Source of the DNA: Bacillota bacterium
GTDB lineage: Bacteria > Bacillota_I > Bacilli_A > RFN20 > CAG-826
Assembly: GCA_023422095.1 (NCBI GenBank)
Contig: JAEZSD010000096.1
Span: 1 to 8,626, forward strand
Reading direction: 5' to 3'
Length of the DNA stretch: 8,626 bases
The notes under the pieces were generated by a model. The model made no database searches and had not been told where the DNA came from. It was given only the letters and a program-made list of their open reading frames with translations. This document shows positions 1-5,825 of the stretch, piece after piece (within the stretch, counting starts at the first letter, position 1; each line of letters starts with the position of its first letter). The position numbers and the translations under genes were made by a program.

Positions 1-825
1 AAGGAAAGCCGCTACTATGACATTGATAATCAAACCACCACCATTCTTGACTAGGAATAGGATCGTGGTGGGAAGCACTGATGCTGGGACCAATAAATAT
101 GAATAGGCATAAGTCATTACCGCGGCAATTGCTACATAAATGAACTGTTTCCAGAATATTGACTTTTGATATTTCACTGATGCCTTTTTAAAGGTAAAAG
201 CGTAAAAAATAACAAAAGTCAGTAAGGAAAACAAAACAGAATAAAAGGTAAATCCGTTCGCGCTTACTAAGGATATCCCACTGGCGGAATCAACTTGGAA
301 AACCTTACGGCCAAAGTCAGACACCCCAGTAGCGATAATGTAAACAATATAAATCGCTATTAACGCGAATGTGACTTTTTTGTTGATTTGATTGTTATAA
401 GTGACAATAAGAAAACAGCCACCAATGACAACAAGGTAGCCAATGATATCCACTACTGAGATAGCTTCTTGATAGAAGACATATGACAACACGATTGGAA
501 TAATTGAACTAACGACAATCATCACATCACTGATGACATAGGCCCCTCTACGTTGCGAGAAGGCCCAAAACATAATATTTAAGGCAAAGCCAAAACCAGT
601 GATGGCAGCGATGATCAAAGTTCTCCAATCGATGGTGAAACCTTTTGGTCCATCAAAAATAAGAACAAGAGCGGCTCCTATAACCACGCATATTACCATT
701 CTCACGCCATGGAAAAAAGACACGTCATTAACCGTGTTGGTGGCAACGGATACCTTTTTTCCCACTATTGATTTTAGCGTGCTAGCTAATAGAGCGAGAC
801 CTAGAAAGATTGATGCAACTAACAT
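1..825 (-). CDS. DMT/EamA-like membrane transporter, C-terminus cut by window edge
   Basis: Read on the minus strand from ATG at 825, this frame stays open for 275 codons to the left edge, so the end of the protein is missing. It is almost entirely hydrophobic helices. Approximate segments are residues 1-14, 40-56, 69-90, 98-116, 122-142, 152-168, 196-212, 227-247 and 252-275. The first half has the EamA pattern: a small-residue helix around 74-90, then a helix ending SIIPIVLSY followed by E119-A-I-S and a glycine-rich helix (IIGYLVVIGGCFLIV). The second half looks like the pseudo-repeat, ending near PASVLPTTILFLVKNGGG. Family proteins have about ten helices and 280-300 residues, so about 20-30 residues are probably lacking. 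The substrate cannot be told. The start codon overlaps the stop of the 47-residue ORF upstream (TAATG). Its own SD is poor (AAGGA, about 11 nt away), suggesting translational coupling. Confidence 0.8.
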   Translation of the reverse strand, partial: MLVASIFLGLALLASTLKSIVGKKVSVATNTVNDVSFFHGVRMVICVVIGAALVLIFDGPKGFTIDWRTLIIAAITGFGFALNIMFWAFSQRRGAYVISDVMIVVSSIIPIVLSYVFYQEAISVVDIIGYLVVIGGCFLIVTYNNQINKKVTFALIAIYIVYIIATGVSDFGRKVFQVDSASGISLVSANGFTFYSVLFSLLTFVIFYAFTFKKASVKYQKSIFWKQFIYVAIAAVMTYAYSYLLVPASVLPTTILFLVKNGGGLIINVIVAAFL

Positions 826-968
826 TAGAAGGTCAATCCTTGGTTGTCTTGAATGATGTCGGCTAAAACTGAACCAAAATCATCTTCATCAAAGCGATTA
901 ACTTTGGTGTTTTCTTCTTTGGCTTGTTCTTCAACTGTATTGATATTATTAAGTTGTAAATTTGACAT
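825..968 (-). CDS. Small acidic protein of 47 residues, coupled to the transporter
   Basis: I do not recognise this small protein. The start at 968 is chosen because a perfect AGGAGG (977-982) lies 8 nt upstream. An open frame extends further upstream to 1061 but has no such site and runs through leader hairpins. The product begins MSNLQLNNIN, has no Cys or membrane segment, and is strongly acidic (about 10 Asp/Glu against 3 Lys/Arg). A predicted amphipathic stretch, DFGSVLADIIQ, lies near its C-terminus. Its TAA overlaps the transporter ATG, so the two are almost certainly one operon. It might be a small regulator or partner of the transporter, or a coding leader whose translation controls the downstream start. 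The strong SD directly before such a short ORF is the main evidence that it is translated. Confidence 0.65.
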   Translation of the reverse strand: MSNLQLNNINTVEEQAKEENTKVNRFDEDDFGSVLADIIQDNQGLTF

Positions 969-1080
969 ATAAGCATCCTCCTCTCGATATGGCGTATGAT
1001 CACCGATTAAAAATCTATTACTAATTACTTTTTCTGGGTTTTTCAATCCCAGACTGAACATATTACTCCATAGGAGTGAA
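969..1080 (-). promoter_or_regulatory. Structured 5' leader of the small ORF/transporter operon
   Basis: Read on the minus strand, the leader holds three short hairpins. They are ACTCC-TAT-GGAGT (1065-1077), TCTGGG...CCCAGA with a 9-nt loop (1033-1053), and GGTG...CGCC with a 6-nt loop (991-1004). These are followed by the SD AGGAGG. The CTCCT of the first hairpin can pair either with its own GGAGT arm or with AGGAG of the SD, giving a possible switch. I tried to match it to known riboswitch consensus motifs (purine, preQ1, guanidine, fluoride, THF, ZTP) and found no fit. A -10-like TAAAAT (1098-1103) lies just upstream but lacks a good -35. Confidence 0.35.
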
Positions 1081-1117
1081 TAATGGTTGGGATATGCATT
1101 TTATTCATAACGATATG

Positions 1118-1140
1118 AAAAAAGTCGGTTTATACCAACT
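1118..1140 (-). terminator. Intrinsic terminator after the Ig-ectodomain protein
   Basis: On the minus strand AGTTGGT pairs with ACCGACT (7 bp, one G-U) across a 4-nt loop ATAA, followed directly by six T. It sits about 44 nt after the TAA at 1184-1186 and separates the sigma/membrane-protein operon from the small ORF/transporter operon. Confidence 0.75.
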
Positions 1141-1183
1141 TTAATTTGATTCATTTATGATGACGATATTAATTTTTTATTTA

Positions 1184-3394
1184 TTATCTTTGTGTGTAAA
1201 CTCCGCGATCAATCGTGAACACCCATTTATCATCCACTAATTCAAGAGTGGCGTTTTTGACAACACGATTGTCGTGTTCATCTTGATGATGATAAATCAT
1301 CGTGATTAATGTATCGCTCATGCTGGTCATACGTAAACCTTCATATACTTGATAGGTATATCCAGAAATTGTGGTGACGCTGTACATAAAACGACCATAT
1401 TCATCGATAATTATTTTTTCATCTTGTTCATTGTAATACTCGCCAAGGCATGACAATCCTTGCCAGAGAGGACCTGATTCACTATAGGTGGTTTCACCAA
1501 GAGTCAAAGAACCATTGAATATTAATTCTTCCGTTGAGTTATCATCATAATGCACTAATAGGGTGACTGAAGAAAGGTTCTTGGTGCCTCCCACTATTTC
1601 CGTCCAACCTTGCTTAACAAGCACATAATCTTTATATTCATTGAACCAATAAGGATGCCCAGTATCGAGACGATCAACTGACCAGCAGTTAGTTAATTCA
1701 AAATAATCTTTAAGCCCGCCATAGCGACCCCAAATGTCAATCATATATTTGGTGTTCATATAAGCACTAAAGGTTAGGTCTTCTTCAATAGGGGCATCAA
1801 GATAATTTGGAATATCATATGAAACAATTGAAGTATCAGTAATGTAAAAACAGCTAAGTATTTCTCCTTTAAGAACCACAAATTCAACAACTTTGCTCTT
1901 ATAATAATTCGCAATATTAAGTGTGACTAAACACTGCAAACCACCTACGTAATGACTAAGACTCATCAATGGTAAGTAATCTTCAGGATTAAGAATATCG
2001 ATAACATCGTTGTTGGAATGATAAGCAAAAATTGAGCCATCGTTAAGGCGAATGTAATAAGTGCCATTCCCCATGTCCTGAACAGTGTATGGACGACCAT
2101 AAACTTCATTTTCATCTATTGTGAATTTTACTAATCCAGAATCATCAAACCATTTACCAAGATAGGGCTTTTCCTCATCCACCACCGGTCTAAATCCAAC
2201 AAATATCTTGGTATCTTCTAAAAACTCCATTTCATGAGTTACTTTTTCTCCAAGGCTGGAGGTAAGGTAAACGCCACCATAAGAGTTAGTTAAAAACTCT
2301 AATGTGGAAGAAGGTATGTGGCCATTGATGGCGACATATTCCACTTCCTTTTCATAATCTTGGAGAAATACTCCATCCAGCGTGATCATCGCGTCAAGAC
2401 GATTAATCTTAAAGCATGGTAAATCAGGGTCGCCAGCGATGCCCGAAACAAGTAAGGTTCTTTCGTTTGGAATATAGGTCATTGTCTGACTACCTCCCAA
2501 ACTACCTCTAATATTGATTTCACCATCCACCACTTCTTTAATCATCTCTCCACCAATGAGGATTTCGGAATAATGAGAAGTGACAATATTGTCTTCTATC
2601 TCAAGAGCAAACACAGTTGGTTCGCCTCCCGCTGTTAAAGGTTCTTTATAGGCATATCGACCTGACAAATCTGCTTCATCAATACCTTGAACATCTACTG
2701 AATAAGTTAAGAAAAATAAAGGGTTGCTAATCAGTGAAACTTTAATCTCATATGTTCCAATCGCAGAGGGATTAAAAAGAGACGTATCGAATTCATATTC
2801 GGTTATTTTGGCTTCTCTATCGAGACCGCTTTCACATTCCTTTATCAGGGTGATGTCACTAGGAATAATAGTTTCTCCAACATAGTATGTAGTGCGATAG
2901 TCTTTGAGACTAATCGCTAAAACTTCATCGTTGATCACTTCAACATCAAAGGTTGTTTTAATGCTTTTATTACTATTTAGAAATATCGAGATGGGATAAG
3001 TTCCTTCCACTCCATCTCTGAACTGGGATGAGTCGACAGTATATAAAGAAGGCGCAAGGATTTCATTTGCTCCGTTTCTCTTCTTTTTTGCCACTTCAAA
3101 GCCACTGCTAATAAAAGCGCAATTCTTTTCATAGATTGTGACAATATCGTCATTATTTAAAATGCTTAATTCAACAACGCGTGGGTTGAGGACAACGGAA
3201 AGAGGAATGGCGATTGCCACCACCATTACAACACCCACAACAGAAAATGGTAAAGCCGCTCTTAATCGAGAATGGCTGTTCTTAACACCTGGTTTGGTGA
3301 TATTTGCATATTCAATGTTATTTGCTATCTCATCAAAGGAAAAATTAATGCTATTCCTCTTTTTTAAATCCTCTTTAAAACTATCTCTTGCCAT
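1184..3394 (-). CDS. Single-pass membrane protein with Ig-like ectodomain, probable anti-sigma factor
   Basis: The start at 3394 is chosen because AAGGGGA lies 8 nt upstream. The frame stays open to 3541, but that part overlaps the sigma gene without an SD. The 736-residue product has a charged N-terminal segment (1-45), one membrane helix (about 46-69, including VVGVVMVVAIAIPLSVVL) and a roughly 665-residue outer part. Residues 158-236 resemble bacterial Ig-like group 3 domains (YYVGETIIPSD ... GTYEIKVSL ... YSVDV), with a more degenerate copy at about 95-155 (GTYPISIFL). Residues 335-402 weakly recall InlB B-type repeats (YGGVYLTSSLGEKV ... DTKIFVGF). Modules beginning G-[RKE]-[YW] recur at about 245, 413 and 651. 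The gene overlaps the ECF sigma gene by 14 nt, so they are co-translated. A short inside, one helix and a large sensory outside fit a membrane anti-sigma, by analogy with RsgI-like proteins. No zinc-binding anti-sigma motif is seen. A surface adhesin is the alternative. Confidence 0.75.
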   Translation of the reverse strand: MARDSFKEDLKKRNSINFSFDEIANNIEYANITKPGVKNSHSRLRAALPFSVVGVVMVVAIAIPLSVVLNPRVVELSILNNDDIVTIYEKNCAFISSGFEVAKKKRNGANEILAPSLYTVDSSQFRDGVEGTYPISIFLNSNKSIKTTFDVEVINDEVLAISLKDYRTTYYVGETIIPSDITLIKECESGLDREAKITEYEFDTSLFNPSAIGTYEIKVSLISNPLFFLTYSVDVQGIDEADLSGRYAYKEPLTAGGEPTVFALEIEDNIVTSHYSEILIGGEMIKEVVDGEINIRGSLGGSQTMTYIPNERTLLVSGIAGDPDLPCFKINRLDAMITLDGVFLQDYEKEVEYVAINGHIPSSTLEFLTNSYGGVYLTSSLGEKVTHEMEFLEDTKIFVGFRPVVDEEKPYLGKWFDDSGLVKFTIDENEVYGRPYTVQDMGNGTYYIRLNDGSIFAYHSNNDVIDILNPEDYLPLMSLSHYVGGLQCLVTLNIANYYKSKVVEFVVLKGEILSCFYITDTSIVSYDIPNYLDAPIEEDLTFSAYMNTKYMIDIWGRYGGLKDYFELTNCWSVDRLDTGHPYWFNEYKDYVLVKQGWTEIVGGTKNLSSVTLLVHYDDNSTEELIFNGSLTLGETTYSESGPLWQGLSCLGEYYNEQDEKIIIDEYGRFMYSVTTISGYTYQVYEGLRMTSMSDTLITMIYHHQDEHDNRVVKNATLELVDDKWVFTIDRGVYTQR

Positions 3395-3932
3395 AAGCCA
3401 TCCCCTTACTAGATTTTCTAAATCTTTTAATCGCGCGGAAATATATGACATTCGCATTGTTAGAAGAAATGCTTTTTCTTTGGCCAATTTCTTTAAACGA
3501 ATACCCTTCCACGGCGTGTAGCAAAATGATCTCCACTTCATCTTTCGACAAAATTTCGTTTAGATCATTTACTAATGAGGAATAAAATGGTGCGCTAGTG
3601 CATGTTTCTTCACTTGCTATATCGTCACAGTTTTCGATATAGACAAGATGTTTCTCCTTCTTCAAGTAGTTGATTGTGGTGTTCCTCGCCATTTGGCAAA
3701 GATAGCTTTTCAAGTTTTCATCTACTCTTGAAGAATGATTGAAGAAAGCGATAAAGACATCATTGGTAATTTCTTTGATGGTGTCATTATCATCCACATA
3801 TTTAGCCACAAAAAAAGACACTAGCTTCGCGTATTCGTTATAGATAGCTTCATACGCTTGCTTGATCCTTATTTCATTTTTGCTTGCTAAGGCTGTGTTC
3901 AATAAATGTTCGTAATACACAACTAGATTCAA
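3381..3932 (-). CDS. ECF-type RNA polymerase sigma factor (sigma-70 family)
   Basis: This 183-residue protein has the two-domain layout and length of an extracytoplasmic-function sigma factor. Region 2 spans about residues 27-93: YEAIYNEYAKLVSFF, then IKEITNDVFIAFF in place of the usual DAEDLTQEVFL, then LKSYLCQMARNTTINYLKK, which matches the typical LLxIARNxxIDxLRR signature. An acidic linker at about 95-118 follows. Region 4 (about 120-172) has SKDEVEIILLHAVEGYSFKEIGQ, then an unusually polar recognition helix, and ends FRAIKRFRK. Region 3 is absent, as in ECF factors. The start is TTG at 3932, with AGGA about 5 nt upstream and no better ATG nearby. Its 3' end overlaps the membrane protein gene, so it probably directs RNA polymerase to genes controlled by that protein. 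Autoregulation is likely from the family, but I found no convincing -35/-10 of ECF type upstream. Confidence 0.9.
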   Translation of the reverse strand: MNLVVYYEHLLNTALASKNEIRIKQAYEAIYNEYAKLVSFFVAKYVDDNDTIKEITNDVFIAFFNHSSRVDENLKSYLCQMARNTTINYLKKEKHLVYIENCDDIASEETCTSAPFYSSLVNDLNEILSKDEVEIILLHAVEGYSFKEIGQRKSISSNNANVIYFRAIKRFRKSSKGMAYGKR

Positions 3933-4064
3933 ATCGTTCCTATATAAGGAGACAAAATAATCATAATGAATCTTACAAAGAAATCATATTCTTTATCATC
4001 AATCCAGAAATGATTAATTTGAAATGCGCTTCAATGCATCTCCGTATAAGACCTCGCAATGACT
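3933..4064. other. Spacer between abiEii toxin and sigma gene
   Basis: These 132 bases have no convincing gene on either strand. On the minus strand I see a TTGAA...TTCAA hairpin (4019-4034, 6-nt loop) without a T-tract, an inverted repeat ATCAT...ATGAT with a 10-nt spacer (3995-4014), and a small perfect palindrome TCATAATGA (3961-3969). Several -10-like words (TATGAT, TAAGAT) are present, but none has a good -35 at proper spacing. No intrinsic terminator closes the toxin gene here, so read-through into the sigma operon is possible. Confidence 0.4.
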
Positions 4065-4931
4065 TTATATGGCTTTTAAATAATCCAAAGTGGAAATAAA
4101 CAATTCTGCTTTCCAAAGATCAAGATTTTGTATGTCACTAATAAAGTTTGAGACATCTTCTCTTGCGGTTTGATAATTAACAGTACGAAATTTTTCTTTC
4201 AGCATCTCTTTAACAATGCCTAAGGTTAGAACAACATCATTGGCAATCTTGCCTGTGTTTTTTAATTTATTTTCTAGATAGGTAAGATTGAATTTCGCGC
4301 CTTTACCGATATAGAAAAGATAATCATAATAGTCTCTTCCTTTTACATGATGTTTATATTCGCGACATAACACGGCATGAATCTTGCCCGCAAATAAAGT
4401 CCCTTCATCAAAAATTTGCACTTCATAGGGAGCTGGTAACATTCTATACTTCGATTCGACTATCCCACCACAAGGGTTATCGGTATCAATTTCTAATTTT
4501 ATTTTAATTTTTTGAGTAGGGATCAAAGTTTTTATATCTTCGCTTCGTGGAAAGAATGACATCATTAAAATCAAAGTATTCCCTTTGAGGAATGCGCTCT
4601 GTACTTCTGTGGTTTCATCTTTCTGTTTTGGCTCAACATTTATCTCAAGACCATAGGATAAAAATTCCTTTTTAAGCGCAGGAAAATATTCATCTAATTT
4701 GAAAGACGGGTCTCTGTTCAACAAGGCAAAATCTAAATCTTCACTGAATCGATTTAAACCGTGAAAAATTCGTAGACAAGTTCCGCCATAAAAAGCGGCT
4801 TTCTTGAAAAATCCTCCACGATATAAACCCGCTAATGCGATTTCTTGAATAACCTCTTTAGTCGCTTTTTCTCTCTCATCGTTATTTTGAGGATTATATC
4901 TATCCAGCATCGCTTTTATCGCATTATTCAT
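4065..4931 (-). CDS. abiEii: AbiEii-family nucleotidyltransferase toxin (type IV TA)
   Basis: The 288-residue product belongs to the AbiEii/AbiGii nucleotidyltransferase toxin family. Motif I is intact: GGTCLRIFHGLNRFSEDLDF at residues 49-68, giving the GGT-LR and S-x-D-x-D signature of a minimal nucleotidyltransferase. Later family motifs follow: KIKLEID (143-149), then AGKIHAVLCRE (181-191) and KGRDYYDYL (197-205). The helical C-terminus runs to the end without truncation. Family members transfer nucleotides to cellular RNA, tRNA 3' ends in studied cases, and block growth. Several have been linked to phage abortive infection. The start at 4931 is chosen for AGGAAGGA 8 nt upstream; an in-frame TTG at 4952 lies inside this SD region and is unlikely. 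The ATG overlaps the antitoxin stop (ATGAATAA, 8 nt). All visible catalytic residues are present, so the toxin looks active. Confidence 0.92.
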   Translation of the reverse strand: MNNAIKAMLDRYNPQNNDEREKATKEVIQEIALAGLYRGGFFKKAAFYGGTCLRIFHGLNRFSEDLDFALLNRDPSFKLDEYFPALKKEFLSYGLEINVEPKQKDETTEVQSAFLKGNTLILMMSFFPRSEDIKTLIPTQKIKIKLEIDTDNPCGGIVESKYRMLPAPYEVQIFDEGTLFAGKIHAVLCREYKHHVKGRDYYDYLFYIGKGAKFNLTYLENKLKNTGKIANDVVLTLGIVKEMLKEKFRTVNYQTAREDVSNFISDIQNLDLWKAELFISTLDYLKAI

Positions 4932-5517
4932 GGTCGTATTCCTTCCTGACAAGCTTAATTAATATTTCCAAGTTCGTCTTCTTATATAGAGCAGCTAATC
5001 TAGTCATTAATTTGAAATCGCAGGAGGCAAATTCATTTTCATCAATTCTTTTATCGATAAATAACAATTCCTTCAACCCCTTGATGCTATTAATCACTCT
5101 CCACTTACTTAGAGAATCGCATATTGCCTTTTCTTTGGTGGCTATTTTTACAGCATAGTCGCCATTTTCTATATAAGTTAATCCTTCAGAAAAAGCTTCA
5201 GAAGGAATATCGTTAAATTCATATCTTCCTAATTTATTGATAAAGGTCTTGTTTTTTCTCATGTCCAAAGACGCTGAAGTGATTGAGATAACTTTTTCTG
5301 GTATCAAGCCATAAAAAGATAAAGCCCAATCAAAGCTTAGATATGAAGGTGATAATATCGAAGATGCAAGAAAGCAAGGGTTAACATTCTTGTCAGTCTC
5401 GTATAATCCTCTCTTTAATCCAATGAGAACGCCACTACCCGCATCGCGCTTAATCTTATCTAGCGGATTAGAGTATTCGCGGTATTTATTTCTCAGCATT
5501 GACGTAGAAATTATCAT
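4924..5517 (-). CDS. abiEi: AbiEi-family antitoxin and transcriptional autorepressor
   Basis: The 197-residue product is the AbiEi antitoxin partner. Its N-terminal part (about 1-60) is the winged-helix region (residues 31-40, LIGLKRGLYE, match the wing). It is followed by the conserved block NPCFLASSILSPSYLSFDWA (46-65), then GLIPEKVISITSAS (70-83). The C-terminal antitoxin part contains KTFINKLGRYEFNDIP (90-105) and GDYAVKIATKEKAICDSLS (119-137), all typical of this family. In characterised members, AbiEi both neutralises AbiEii without a stable toxin-antitoxin complex (type IV) and represses its own promoter through inverted repeats. The ATG at 5517 has an excellent SD, GGAGGAG, about 5 nt upstream. 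It lies first in the operon, overlapping the toxin gene by 8 nt. It is full length with no frameshift. Confidence 0.92.
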   Translation of the reverse strand: MIISTSMLRNKYREYSNPLDKIKRDAGSGVLIGLKRGLYETDKNVNPCFLASSILSPSYLSFDWALSFYGLIPEKVISITSASLDMRKNKTFINKLGRYEFNDIPSEAFSEGLTYIENGDYAVKIATKEKAICDSLSKWRVINSIKGLKELLFIDKRIDENEFASCDFKLMTRLAALYKKTNLEILIKLVRKEYDHE

Positions 5518-5536
5518 ATTTGCTCCTCCAAATACA

Positions 5537-5564
5537 ATTTTATTGGATTTAGTGGAGATTTCAA
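5537..5564 (-). promoter_or_regulatory. Candidate sigma-A-type promoter of abiEi-abiEii
   Basis: On the minus strand TTGAAA (5559-5564) and TAAAAT (5537-5542) are separated by 16 nt, each 5/6 to consensus. Transcription from it would begin near 5530, putting the SD almost at the 5' end of the mRNA. A second -10-like TATACT lies at 5564-5569 without a clear -35; it would give a leader of about 40 nt. Confidence 0.45.
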
Positions 5565-5575
5565 GTATATTTTTT

Positions 5576-5604
5576 GTTCAATAAGTAAATTTAACTTCTT
5601 AAAC
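5576..5604. promoter_or_regulatory. Imperfect 29-bp palindrome, candidate AbiEi operator
   Basis: On the minus strand the arms GTTTAAGAAGT and ACTTATTGAAC are inverted repeats matching at 9 of 11 positions around a 7-nt AT centre. It ends 59 nt before the abiEi start codon. It would cover the -35 region of the TATACT (5564-5569) promoter candidate. AbiEi proteins are known to bind inverted repeats upstream of their own operon, so this is the best operator candidate in the window. Confidence 0.4.
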
Positions 5605-5825
5605 TATGAGATTGATGGTGTCATACATGCTTATTAGGCTTTGGTTCGCGAGATAACAACGACAAAAGAAGCTTCGAATCAAGACATTTCGCGGTGACGA
5701 TTTGGCTTTTCTATGTCTCATCCTTATTCGATACAGATAGGACAAATGACACATTCGAAACTGCATATTTTCGTTTTCTAACGATATAATCATTGCTATT
5801 ATGTAAATATTAGAGGGGTCTACTT
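5605..5825. other. Non-coding interval between divergent abiE and membrane-protein genes
   Basis: The whole gap between the two divergent genes (5518-5825) is 308 nt. The left part holds the abiE promoter and palindrome and the right end holds a promoter for the plus-strand gene. In between I see no supported gene. A 64-codon minus-strand frame (5599-5793) lacks an SD, is Arg/Cys-rich and unlike neighbouring proteins. No tRNA or recognisable RNA was found. Confidence 0.4.
5785..5790 (+). promoter_or_regulatory. Consensus -10 (TATAAT) for the six-helix membrane protein gene
   Basis: A perfect TATAAT lies 35 nt before the ATG at 5826. No good -35 hexamer is found 16-18 nt upstream (the region is T-rich), so the promoter may be weak or need an activator. 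The SD is AGAGGGG (5812-5818), about 7 nt before the start. Confidence 0.45.

Noticed and set aside
599..856. Plus-strand open frame opposite the transporter
   Set aside because: Its antisense frame encodes a clear helical transporter; this is a shadow with no SD.
969..1061. N-terminal extension of the small acidic ORF to an ATG at 1061
   Set aside because: No SD at that start, the stretch overlaps leader hairpins, and a perfect AGGAGG sits right before the ATG at 968.
3138..3521. Plus-strand open frame of 127 codons opposite the membrane protein and sigma genes
   Set aside because: It lies opposite two well-supported overlapping genes and has no recognisable domain.
3395..3541. N-terminal extension of the Ig-like membrane protein into the sigma gene
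   Set aside because: It is out-of-frame sigma coding sequence, and the ATG at 3394 has AAGGGGA at good spacing.
4932..4952. TTG start giving seven extra residues on the AbiEii toxin
   Set aside because: The stretch holds the SD (AGGAAGGA) for the ATG at 4931, which also fits the family N-terminus.
5671..5690. T-loop-like word (TTCGAATC) suggesting a tRNA
   Set aside because: No 5-bp T-stem flanks it on either strand and no acceptor or anticodon arm can be built around it.
5599..5793. 64-codon minus-strand frame between the divergent genes
   Set aside because: No SD, Arg/Cys-rich product without recognisable features, and it would lie over the promoter of the plus-strand gene.
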